Source: JAGTRB01 sp037439685
GTDB lineage: Archaea > Thermoproteota > Bathyarchaeia > TCS64
DNA length: 19,925 nt
Assembly (NCBI GenBank): GCA_037439685.1
Contig: JBBIVO010000030.1
Location: forward strand, 1-19,925
Reading direction: 5' to 3'
A model generated the notes under the pieces. That model was not told the DNA's origin. It saw only the letters and a program-made list of their open reading frames with translations, and did not search any database. Made by a program: the position numbers and the translations under genes. Shown here piece after piece: positions 1 through 7,740 of this stretch (position 1 is its first letter; every line of letters starts with the position of its first letter).

Positions 1-707
1 CCGAAGATACGGCAGCCTACAGGTGGAGGGGCTGGAGGCTCCCCCAGCTCTTAGAGGAGCTGAGCGGTCTAGAAGGGAGATTCTACATTAGGGTTGGGAT
101 GATGACCCCAAGCCAGGCGAGAGGGATCCTAGACGACCTGATAGAAGCCTATGCCTCGGAGAAGGTTTTCAAGTTCCTCCATCTCCCGATCCAGTCGGGC
201 GATGACGAGATATTGAGGAGGATGAGGAGAGGCTACACAGTAAACGACTTCGTGGAGATAGTCTCAAGGTTCAGGGAGGCCTTCCCGGATATGAGCCTAT
301 CCACCGACATCATCGTCGGATTCCCCGGGGAGACGGAGGAGCAGTTCAGGGAGTCTTTGAGGCTCGTCGAAGAGGTGAGGCCCGAGGTCCTCAACATCTC
401 CAGGTTCTGGCCTAGGCCCTGCACAGAGGCGGAGAGGATGCCCGGGCAGATCCACGGCAGGGAGACCAAGAGGCGCTCAACCCTCTTGAGGCGAGTTTGG
501 GAGAGGATCTCCATAGAAAGGGGCCGCGAGTGGATAGGGTGGAGGGGGGAGATCCTCGTAGACGAGCCTGGGAAGGGCGGAACCATGATGGGGAGAAACC
601 ACGCCTACAGGCCCATAGCCTTTAAGGGACGGGCGAAACTCGGCGACTTCAGAGAGGTCATAGTCGACGATGCGAAGATAGGCTACCTCCTAGGCAGGGC
701 CATATGA
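1..707 (+). CDS. tRNA (N6-threonylcarbamoyladenosine-37) methylthiotransferase, MiaB/CDKAL1-type radical SAM enzyme, 3' part
   Basis: The 5' end is cut by the window edge. The open frame runs without a stop from base 3 and begins EDTAAYRWRGW, so the internal ATG at 99 is not the start. The fragment covers the second half of the radical-SAM TIM barrel (HLPIQSGDDEIL and STDIIVGFPGETEEQF, strongly conserved in methylthiotransferases) and a C-terminal TRAM domain (about the last 60 residues, from the WRGEILVDE region). The family adds a methylthio group at C2 of t6A37 or i6A37 in tRNA using two 4Fe-4S clusters. In Archaea the expected substrate is t6A, which is inference from family knowledge. 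The N-terminal UPF0004 domain and the CxxxCxxC motif lie outside the window. It ends in TGA, and a possible TATA box for the next gene follows. Confidence 0.93.
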   Translation, partial: EDTAAYRWRGWRLPQLLEELSGLEGRFYIRVGMMTPSQARGILDDLIEAYASEKVFKFLHLPIQSGDDEILRRMRRGYTVNDFVEIVSRFREAFPDMSLSTDIIVGFPGETEEQFRESLRLVEEVRPEVLNISRFWPRPCTEAERMPGQIHGRETKRRSTLLRRVWERISIERGREWIGWRGEILVDEPGKGGTMMGRNHAYRPIAFKGRAKLGDFREVIVDDAKIGYLLGRAI

Positions 708-824
708 GGGCCCCCCTTCCAAAGGATCGTCGTCCCTTGAAGCCACTTTTTAAACATCCCATTAGGGTCCTTAAATCCTCCAAATCGATCAGTTTATGAA
801 CCTCTAACATCCCGATAATCCCTG

Positions 825-2309
825 ATGAGAGTAGCAGTCGCTTCATTCTCCCATGAGACCTGCACCTTCTGCCCTAGGCCTACCACCACCGAGGACTTCG
901 AGAGGGGAGGGGTTCTGAGGGGGGAGGAGGTGCTCAACGCCCATAGGGGGATTCCCACCTACATAAATGGGTTCATAAAGGCGGCTGAGGAGGCGGGCGA
1001 CGTAGAGCTCGTCGGGATCCTCGACGCCTCTAGGAGTTGGGGGGGCTCCTCTGGAAGCTGGTTGACTAGGGAGTGCTTCGACAAGTACACCAATGAGATA
1101 GCGGAGGGGTTGAGAGAGGCCGGAAAGATAGATGGGGTCCTCCTCGCCCTCCATGGGGCCATGGCTGTCGACGGCTGCCTGAAGCCGGAGGCTGAGATCG
1201 TCAGGAGGGCGAGGAGGGCAGTCGGCGATGTGCCCATAATGGTTACCCTAGACCTCCACGCGAACGAGGACCACGAGCTGGTGGATGTGGCCGACGGAGT
1301 CTTCATAATAAAGACCTACCCCCACGTGGACTCCGAGGAGACAGGGCTGAGGGCGGGCCGCTGCCTCATAGCGACGGCGAGAGGAGAGTTTAAACCCGTT
1401 ATGGCGATCAGGAAGCCTGGGGTCATGACCCCAAGCGTCTTCCAGGGGACCGACTTCTATCCAGCAAAGGAGATCATGGATAGGGCCAGGGAGTGGGAGA
1501 GGAGGGGAGTATACTACCTCTCGGTCGCCTTCGGCTTCGCATATGCCGATGTTCCCGATGTGGGGGCGACCGTCATAGCCCTAACCGATGGAAATAGGGA
1601 GCTCGCGGAGAGGGCGGCCCAGGACGTTTCGGACTACATCTGGAGCCTGAGGGAGCCCTTCGCGGGGAAGAGGATACCAAAGACGCGGGAGGGGGTGGAG
1701 CTGGCCATAAGGGCCGCAAGGGAGGGGAAGAGACCAGTCATAGTTGCCGACCACAGCGACAGGACCGGCGACAGCACCCACATCCTCAGGGAGCTCATAG
1801 CCCAGGGGGCGGAGAACTTCGCCGTCGCCACCATCGCCGATGAGAGAGCCCTAGAGGAGATATCAAGTGCCAAGGTTGGAGACCATTTAGAGGTGATGGT
1901 GGGGGGCCAAGCCCACCCCCTTTCAGGAGAGCCTGTGAGGATCTCAGGTAGATTAGAGTACCTGGGAGGCTGCGAGTACATCCACCCAGGGCCGATGGGA
2001 AAAGGTGCAAGGGTCAGGCTTAGCAGGGTGGCCGTCATAGGCTTCGGAGCGAACAATCACGTCATCATAACCCCAACCCTCCACCAGCTCATAGATGATG
2101 CCATCTTCCCAGCATTAGGCCTCAACCTAGACTCCCTGGATATAATAGCCATAAAGTCCAGGGTCCACTTCAGGGCCTACTTCCAAGAGGTAGCGGGGGC
2201 GATTATAGAGGTGGACGCCCCAGGCCTAGGCCCAGCCGACCTCACCCAGCTGGATTACAGGAACATCCCGGAGGATATATACCCAGTTGGGAGAAAGTGG
2301 AGGAGATAG
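825..2309 (+). CDS. M81 family metallopeptidase (microcystinase C/MlrC-like)
   Basis: The 494-residue protein has the usual length of the MlrC family (DUF1485 N-terminal domain plus MlrC C-terminal domain). It starts MRVAVASFSHET, the characteristic family N-terminus. LALHGAM lies near 108-113, and DLHAN (D143, H145) is followed by YPHVDSEETG (H167). The D-x-H...H spacing fits the zinc site described for MlrC. Characterised members cleave linearised microcystin, but most archaeal and soil homologues have unknown natural substrates, so only zinc-dependent amidohydrolase or peptidase activity should be inferred. The C-terminal half contains SDRTGDSTHILREL, typical of the second domain. There is no signal peptide, so it is probably cytoplasmic. 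The ATG at 825 gives the family N-terminus, and a TATA-like GTTTATGAA lies about 30 nt upstream. It is convergent with the FTR1 gene. Confidence 0.92.
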   Translation: MRVAVASFSHETCTFCPRPTTTEDFERGGVLRGEEVLNAHRGIPTYINGFIKAAEEAGDVELVGILDASRSWGGSSGSWLTRECFDKYTNEIAEGLREAGKIDGVLLALHGAMAVDGCLKPEAEIVRRARRAVGDVPIMVTLDLHANEDHELVDVADGVFIIKTYPHVDSEETGLRAGRCLIATARGEFKPVMAIRKPGVMTPSVFQGTDFYPAKEIMDRAREWERRGVYYLSVAFGFAYADVPDVGATVIALTDGNRELAERAAQDVSDYIWSLREPFAGKRIPKTREGVELAIRAAREGKRPVIVADHSDRTGDSTHILRELIAQGAENFAVATIADERALEEISSAKVGDHLEVMVGGQAHPLSGEPVRISGRLEYLGGCEYIHPGPMGKGARVRLSRVAVIGFGANNHVIITPTLHQLIDDAIFPALGLNLDSLDIIAIKSRVHFRAYFQEVAGAIIEVDAPGLGPADLTQLDYRNIPEDIYPVGRKWRR

Positions 2310-2330
2310 CCCAAGGGGCCTATCTCCTTC
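2299..2330. terminator. Inverted repeat spanning both stop codons of a convergent gene pair
   Basis: GGAGATAG (2302-2309) pairs perfectly with CTATCTCC (2320-2327). The stem can extend outwards to about 11 bp with one G-T pair, and an inner GCCC/GGGC hairpin can form with one bulged C. Both genes end AGG AGA TAG, so each stop codon sits in one arm. It could act as a bidirectional 3'-end or transcript-stability element. There is no long T-tract, so a classical intrinsic terminator is not clear. Confidence 0.4.
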
Positions 2331-3141
2331 TGTAGACCCAAAATACTGCTGGAATCATGGTCGCTAGGTATACTATGTGAACCATAAGGCGACCCCACTC
2401 CGCCCTAACCGTGTACCCAAACATTACGGCGAGTATGGAGCCTAAAGCACCCTTATGATGTAGAGGGCTTCCATCCGGGATCCCAAGGTCATAAGCGTAC
2501 AGCCCAAGCCAGCCCCAAGCCGTATGCCCGGTGAACTCCATCAGCTCATGTACCCCGTATCCGGCTAACCCCCCTGCCAAGAGGATGAGCAGGAGGCTCG
2601 TGAAATAGAAGAACCGCCTCATATTGAGCCTCATGCCAGCCAAGAAGATACCAACAGATAGGGCGAAGGAGGTCAAGATTCCAAGGAAGAGGCCGATCAT
2701 CGTAGATGAAGGGTCTGATACCAGGAAGGGGGTGAGGAAAAGGACGGTCTCAAGCCCCTCCCTGAAGACGATGATGAAGGCAAAGGTGGAGAGGGCGAGG
2801 GCCTCACCTCTCAAAACGGCCCTCTCAACCCTCCTCTCGACCTCCTCCTTTATCCTCCTCCCCCTCGTGGCCATCCAATATACCATGTAGGAGAGGACAA
2901 AGACGGCCAGTATAGATGCCCCTCCCTCGAATAGTGCTTGGGCGGCCTTGGGTAGGACCCCATAGATCAGCCATAATGCTGCCCCAAGGGTGAGGCTCGC
3001 CAGGATGGAGGAGAGGACGCCTAGATAGACATACCTATTCAGGTGGGCCCTCCCGGCTCGGGAGAGGTAAGCTAGTACAATCGTCGTTAAGAGGGTTGCC
3101 TCGAACGCCTCGCGGAGGGTTATTAGGTATTGGCCCAGCAT
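2320..3141 (-). CDS. FTR1 family high-affinity iron permease
   Basis: The 273-residue polytopic membrane protein has about seven hydrophobic segments. It carries the two FTR1 signatures of the form R-E-x-x-E: REAFE at residues 10-14 in the first helix and REGLE at 127-131 in a central helix. These acidic residues line the iron path in yeast Ftr1p and bacterial EfeU. The basic cytoplasmic loop at about 92-111 (RGRRIKEEVERRVERAVLRG) fits a positive-inside orientation. There is no EfeO/EfeB or multicopper oxidase gene beside it, so the partner for iron oxidation, if any, is elsewhere. The ATG at 3141 lies 28 nt after the centre of a strong TATA box, so the transcript is probably leaderless. The stop lies 10 bp from the convergent MlrC-like gene. 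Confidence 0.9.
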   Translation of the reverse strand: MLGQYLITLREAFEATLLTTIVLAYLSRAGRAHLNRYVYLGVLSSILASLTLGAALWLIYGVLPKAAQALFEGGASILAVFVLSYMVYWMATRGRRIKEEVERRVERAVLRGEALALSTFAFIIVFREGLETVLFLTPFLVSDPSSTMIGLFLGILTSFALSVGIFLAGMRLNMRRFFYFTSLLLILLAGGLAGYGVHELMEFTGHTAWGWLGLYAYDLGIPDGSPLHHKGALGSILAVMFGYTVRAEWGRLMVHIVYLATMIPAVFWVYRRR

Positions 3142-3162
3142 TCAACTAAAATTAGCCCAGCC

Positions 3163-3176
3163 TAAATTTAAATATT
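3163..3176 (-). promoter_or_regulatory. TATA box of the FTR1 gene
   Basis: On the minus strand the region reads AATATTTAAATTTA. The TTTAAAT core is centred 28 bp before the ATG at 3141, the distance expected for an archaeal leaderless transcript. No Shine-Dalgarno sequence lies between. Confidence 0.6.
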
Positions 3177-3393
3177 GGCCTCATACCGACCATATGAAAC
3201 CCGATCATCACGCATCCCCTGCTCTAATGTTGGAACCCCAGCCTTCGGGGAGCCTGCATCCTTCCTTACGAGTTGCCCTCGGGATGGTGAAGAGATAGGA
3301 TCCTGGATGGGGTTGAGGTGGGTTCCCCTTTGTCGTGAGGCTTACAAGAAATATGGGTTCAAATGGTTTTCTGGTCGTGGTGAGGGCTCAGGC

Positions 3394-5157
3394 TCATATC
3401 GGCTTCAGTTCGACCTCCGCCACGACGGGCTCCGTTTTACCCCTCTCATAGGCCTCGTTAAGGATCTCCTTCAGCTGTCCTGGCTCCTCGACCGAGTAGC
3501 CTCTGCATCCACAGGCCTCGGCGAGGGCCGCATACTTCGGTGGGGCCTCGAAGTCGACCCCTATGAACCTGTTCGTCGCCTTAGACCACCCTCCAGGGTA
3601 TGATGAGATGAGGCTCTGCTTCACCGCGGCGTAGCCTCTATTATTGAGGACTATGAGGGTTAATGGTATCCCATAATTTCTTGCAACCCAGAGTCCCGCG
3701 ACCGGGTTCGAGAAGATGAAGGATCCATCCCCTGTTATGCATATCAAGGGCTTATCCCTGAGGGCCAGGCTGGCCCCCAGGGCTGCAGGTAAACCCCATC
3801 CCATATTGCTCCCGTTAAGCCCGAAGAAGGTCTCCGGCCCCGTCACGCCGATGTAATCCTGTAGAACCCCTGAGTTGGAGACGGAGTCGTCTATTATAAC
3901 CGTATCCTCCTCCTTGACACGGTTAAGCGTATAGAAGAGCCATTGGGGCTCTATGGGCTTGGTATCGCCTCTCATCAGGGCCGACTCCTCCAGCCCCTTC
4001 CTCCAATGCTCATGCTCCTCCCTCAGCCTGGCCGCCCTATCCTCGATCCTCTCCCTAATCGTCCTGAGGGATGGGCTCTTCTCCAGGATGGATTTCAGCG
4101 TGGATATGGCTCCACCCGCCTCCGCCGTGATGGATAGGTCAACCCTGAAGCCCCATAGGGGGATCCGCTCCTTCAGGGGGTCGATATCTATCTGGATTAT
4201 CCTGGCATCATCCCTAGGCTCAGCCCCTAGCGGATTCCCACCCCTCCTCGGAAGCCAAGGCACGTCGACGTCGACCAGCAGGATCAGATCCGCCCTATCC
4301 AGATACTCCCCTATCCTTCTACCCTGATAGTTGGGGTGGTCTGTGGGAAAGTTGGCCCTACACCTCTTGGGCTCGAGGACGGGTATGGATAGAAGCTCGG
4401 AGAGCTCGACCAGGGATGGCATGGCGTATCCCCTCCTCCCAATGTAGCTGGTGACTATCACAGGCTCCGAGGCCTCGAGGATGGCGTTGGCGGCCTCCGA
4501 TAGGGCCCTGGGATCTGCCTGGGGCGGGGATGGGGGAGGATACCTGGAAGTTTGAGGCGCCTTCAGCCCCCTCCTCCTCTCCATGAGGACCTCCCTGGGA
4601 AGCATCAGATAGGATGGCCCCTCCGGAGCGGCCTCGGCCACCTGGAAGGCCCTCATGAGGGTATAGGCTAGATGCTCAGCATTCCTGACCAGATAGGACC
4701 ACTTCACATAGTCGCGGAGGATGAGGCCCTGGTCTTGGACATCCTGCATCCAGTGGACGTGGATCTCCCTAGAGCCCCTGACATCTCCCTCCAAGGTGGA
4801 GGGGGTCACCCCAGCGCAGAGGACGAGGGGCACCCGGTCCCTCATAACGTTGTGGAGGGCGCTCCCGGCGTTCAGGGTGCCCACATCGACATGGACCAAG
4901 ACGAGCTGAGGCCTCCCCCTGACCATCGCGTATCCCTCAGCCATCGAGACGGCCACCCCCTCGTGGGGGCAGAGGACCGCCCTGGGCTCCTCCAAGCCCT
5001 CGGCCCTCAGCTTGGCCAGGCCCTCCTGAATCGGTATGGTGTCGGTTCCAGGATTGATGAAGAGATACTCAACCCCCAAGCCCCTCAAGGCCTCAAGGAA
5101 GAGGTCCGAGACCTCCAGCTCCCTCAACCCCTCAGGATGGTTCGACAACCCCCTCAA
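3394..5157 (-). CDS. Thiamine diphosphate-dependent enzyme, acetolactate synthase/benzoylformate decarboxylase superfamily
   Basis: The protein has about 587 residues and the three-domain ThDP enzyme layout. The N-terminal PYR domain contains the conserved glutamate that activates ThDP in CPHEGVAVSMAEGYA (about residue 65). The central domain spans about 200-350. The C-terminal PP domain has the ThDP/Mg motif GDGSF followed by LNNRGY about 25 residues later. The superfamily decarboxylates 2-oxo acids or condenses them; the substrate here cannot be read from sequence. No acetolactate synthase small subunit or other branched-chain synthesis gene is adjacent, so a stand-alone decarboxylase or carboligase is as likely as true IlvB. 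The longest frame starts at TTG 5157. A TATA-like CTTAAG near 5181-5186 would place transcription start close to it, but the in-frame TTG at 5127 is also possible. Confidence 0.85.
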   Translation of the reverse strand: MRGLSNHPEGLRELEVSDLFLEALRGLGVEYLFINPGTDTIPIQEGLAKLRAEGLEEPRAVLCPHEGVAVSMAEGYAMVRGRPQLVLVHVDVGTLNAGSALHNVMRDRVPLVLCAGVTPSTLEGDVRGSREIHVHWMQDVQDQGLILRDYVKWSYLVRNAEHLAYTLMRAFQVAEAAPEGPSYLMLPREVLMERRRGLKAPQTSRYPPPSPPQADPRALSEAANAILEASEPVIVTSYIGRRGYAMPSLVELSELLSIPVLEPKRCRANFPTDHPNYQGRRIGEYLDRADLILLVDVDVPWLPRRGGNPLGAEPRDDARIIQIDIDPLKERIPLWGFRVDLSITAEAGGAISTLKSILEKSPSLRTIRERIEDRAARLREEHEHWRKGLEESALMRGDTKPIEPQWLFYTLNRVKEEDTVIIDDSVSNSGVLQDYIGVTGPETFFGLNGSNMGWGLPAALGASLALRDKPLICITGDGSFIFSNPVAGLWVARNYGIPLTLIVLNNRGYAAVKQSLISSYPGGWSKATNRFIGVDFEAPPKYAALAEACGCRGYSVEEPGQLKEILNEAYERGKTEPVVAEVELKPI

Positions 5158-5649
5158 ACCCTAAATCATTGAAATAGAGACTTAAGCTTACCGACGATAA
5201 ACTCATCGGGAGGGGTAAAGATGGAACCTCATTTCCATTAAAGAAACCTATACCATCAACAAGACCAACCCGGGAAAATCTATAGCCTGAGAGCTGGAGT
5301 CCTGCTGAACATTTAAGCTCCTTGCTATAAGCGCCCTATATCCTTCATGAAAGTTTATCCATTTAAAGAGGCGCATACCGAAAGCGGCTCGACCAGGCGG
5401 GTAACAGGCAATAACGAATATTGACGGTTACGACGAATCCTTTTTCAACAATATTAGCTCCAGCGGTTAATGTAAGCATTAGCATATGGGAAGTGATCAA
5501 ATGAAACATCTCTGCTGACATTTTCTCTCCAATCCTAGCAGGATTAAAGAGAACAGGTGATTCATATCTTTGTCAAAGTCCTATGGGTCTCGACGAGTTT
5601 GCATTTTCAGTCAATTGGTTTAAAGCGAATAAAAGAGGGAGGTTTAAAT
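5158..5649. other. Intergenic region, AT-richer, one possible 52-codon ORF
   Basis: I see no recognised gene, RNA or repeat here. The part nearest 5157 carries a TATA-like CTTAAG for the ThDP enzyme gene. A minus-strand ORF of 52 codons (5363-5521) has an ATG preceded by GGAG at good spacing and a TCTTTAAT element further upstream. Its product matches no family I know and could equally be chance or a remnant of a surface-protein gene. The rest looks non-coding. Confidence 0.5.
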
Positions 5650-6915
5650 CTATGGATGTGGAATGATCCTTTTGATTTGCGGTCTCTTTAACCCAGCCGC
5701 AATTGTTGTTGCGGTAGCTGCCGTAACAATCATTATCGCCGCAATTATTTGTGATATATTCCCGTCAACTATTGTTCCTCCCACGGGAAGGGGTTCAGGC
5801 AATGCTAGAATCTCGGTGACGGAAACGTCTGTTTCTGAGCCAGCAGGCCAAGCTACGATAGCCTCATCAACTATTAATGCTCCTTCAGACAGGTCTGAGT
5901 CGATTCTGACGGTTATTTGGAAAGTTAATGTTCCGCCCGGACCCAAACTTAGCGGTGACCAAGTTACAGTGTGTGTTACACCGTTATATGTCCCTGTTGG
6001 GCTTGAGGACACATAGCTTACGCGTGCAGGCAGATAGTCTATCAGCGTTACGCCATCAAGCTCTGTCTGAGTTGGGTTCGAGATGGTGATCGTATAGGCT
6101 ATTATCGAGCCTGCGTAGGCTTCGGCAGGACCACTTTTAGAGATCTCAGCATACGGTTTTACGAAGAGCTGTATGGGATGAATATCTGTTATAGGTCCAT
6201 ATGGCGTACCTTCCTCGCTTGTCCAATTGACATAAACGTTGTTGAAGACCCATACTCCATCGTACTCTACATCAGACACATTAACCGTTAAAGATATGCT
6301 TATGGTTTCACCAGGCTCTATTGTATCAAGCTCCCATATTATTCTGCCAGTATAAATATCATAGGATGTTTCGGGGGGATTAGAGGTTATGAGTGTTAGG
6401 TTGTATGGTAGGTCATCCCAAACCTTCACGTTTGTGGCGTCGCTACCGCCGACGTTAGTCACATTTATAGTGAAGCCTAGGGTTTGTCCCTTCATTCCCT
6501 TTGTGTCTCCGGCCTTATCTATGATGAGCAATGGAAGACTGCATACCCGTGTAGTAAAGGCATCCCATTCTGGCCCGTAGGTTCTGCCAAGCGTATCCCC
6601 CCATACGACCGTTACATTGTTTATTGCTAATTGGCAGGTTGTCGGATAAATCGTCATGTTAACCCGCAAGGTGAAGGTGACCGTTTGCCCAGCGGATATT
6701 TCCGGGATGGTCCAATCGACCCATCCGCCACCATACGAAGCGGGAGTTGGCGAAGCGGAAACATACGTTACGCCCGCTGGCAGTCTGTCGCTTACTTTGA
6801 CGTTATATGCAGATGATCCGCCTAAGTTCACAACTGAAATTCCATATTCAACCATCTGGTCTGGACGCGCATTTAATGGGCCTCTCTTAACTATGCTCAA
6901 GTAGGGATTGGACAA
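5650..6915 (-). CDS. Surface DUF11-repeat protein, C-terminal fragment (repeats 3-5 and membrane anchor)
   Basis: From TTG 6915 this frame encodes 421 residues. It is in phase with the middle fragment, and the codons between TAG 6928 and TTG 6915 (VTTV) also fit the repeat pattern. Three DUF11 units follow: YLSIVKRGPLNARPDQ..., LLIIDKAGDTKGMKG... and AEISKSGPAEAYAGS.... The last unit lacks sequons while the two before it have several. After a short Leu/Pro/Gly linker there is one hydrophobic helix (IIAAIMIVTAATATTIAAGL) and a basic tail KRPQIKR, typical of a C-terminal anchor with the tail in the cytoplasm. It ends TAG with a second stop (TAA) two codons later. If translated alone from TTG it would lack a signal peptide, so an independent gene is unlikely. 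Confidence 0.72.
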   Translation of the reverse strand: MSNPYLSIVKRGPLNARPDQMVEYGISVVNLGGSSAYNVKVSDRLPAGVTYVSASPTPASYGGGWVDWTIPEISAGQTVTFTLRVNMTIYPTTCQLAINNVTVVWGDTLGRTYGPEWDAFTTRVCSLPLLIIDKAGDTKGMKGQTLGFTINVTNVGGSDATNVKVWDDLPYNLTLITSNPPETSYDIYTGRIIWELDTIEPGETISISLTVNVSDVEYDGVWVFNNVYVNWTSEEGTPYGPITDIHPIQLFVKPYAEISKSGPAEAYAGSIIAYTITISNPTQTELDGVTLIDYLPARVSYVSSSPTGTYNGVTHTVTWSPLSLGPGGTLTFQITVRIDSDLSEGALIVDEAIVAWPAGSETDVSVTEILALPEPLPVGGTIVDGNISQIIAAIMIVTAATATTIAAGLKRPQIKRIIPHP

Positions 6916-6927
6916 TACAGTGGTAAC

Positions 6928-7740
6928 CTAATCGTATGATTCTGGACCATAGCTTTGTCCCGTATCGTCCTTCCATGTGACTTCTACTGTGTCGGTTATT
7001 CTTGTTCCGTTTACTACTGTTTCCCGCATCCTAACAGTCAATATTATCAGCACAGTTGCAGTCTTGTTCAAGGTTCCAAGGTTCCATGTTACCTTATTTG
7101 CGGAGACTGACCCGGCAGGCGTTGAGCTGACATATTCAACCAAACTAAGATTTATGGTTTCGGTTACTTTAACATTGTACGCCGTCTCATTTCCAACATT
7201 TTGGAGAGTAATCGTGTAGGTTATTATGCCTCCCGGATAGGCTATTGTAGGGCCGGTCTTCTCTATGCTTAGGGTTGGCCCAGCCACAACTGTGGTGTTC
7301 CACTCGTCCCAAGCGGGATCAGCACCTTCTCCAAAAACCGTAGCGTTATTAGTTAATGTCGCTCCGGGGACAAGGTTGCTGTCGAATACAACCTCAAGCG
7401 TTATAACAACTATCTCGTTTAAGACTAATGTTCCAAGAGTCCAATTAACCATGTTATTGCCCGCGTCGTATACGCCAGTGGGTGTTCCGGGAGCTTCAGG
7501 ATGAGCCGGCAGGACGCCGAGCGGCAACATGTCCGTAACATTAACGTTTTCTACTGTGCAGTTGCCTGCATTCGTCACAACTATTGTGTAGAGGTATGTT
7601 CCTCCAGGATAAGCGGTCAGCGGTCCCGTTTTAACGATGGATAAGGTAGGCGTCTCCGGCACAGCCGCTTGAATGGTGTAGTTAAAGCTGCCTTTGAAAT
7701 ATAGTCCATAGGCGCCTCCGATATGTATGCCCTCGCTATA
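6928..7740 (-). CDS. Surface DUF11-repeat protein, middle fragment (repeats 1 and 2)
   Basis: The frame is open from 7740. The first internal start codon is GTG 7662, but the upstream residues YSEGIHIGGAYGLYFKG continue the N-terminal domain, so GTG 7662 is probably not a natural start. It contains two DUF11 units, each beginning with LSI-x-K-T-G-P, followed by YPGG, a YTI strand, N-V-x-V-T and later a VNWTLGTL or VTWNLGTL strand. Nine sequons for N-glycosylation lie in the two repeats. It ends at TAG 6928-6930 within GPESYD-stop-VTTV. In repeat 1 the equivalent position is Trp (DEWNTTVV) and in repeat 3 it is Phe (DAFTTRV), so the stop replaces a conserved aromatic residue. Frame 3 resumes in phase. 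Confidence 0.7.
   Translation of the reverse strand, partial: YSEGIHIGGAYGLYFKGSFNYTIQAAVPETPTLSIVKTGPLTAYPGGTYLYTIVVTNAGNCTVENVNVTDMLPLGVLPAHPEAPGTPTGVYDAGNNMVNWTLGTLVLNEIVVITLEVVFDSNLVPGATLTNNATVFGEGADPAWDEWNTTVVAGPTLSIEKTGPTIAYPGGIITYTITLQNVGNETAYNVKVTETINLSLVEYVSSTPAGSVSANKVTWNLGTLNKTATVLIILTVRMRETVVNGTRITDTVEVTWKDDTGQSYGPESYD

Noticed and set aside
3175..3603. 142-codon plus-strand open frame between FTR1 and the ThDP enzyme
   Set aside because: Its second half is antisense to the end of the ThDP enzyme gene, the product resembles nothing, and there is no promoter or ribosome binding site for it. The spacer 3177-3393 appears empty.
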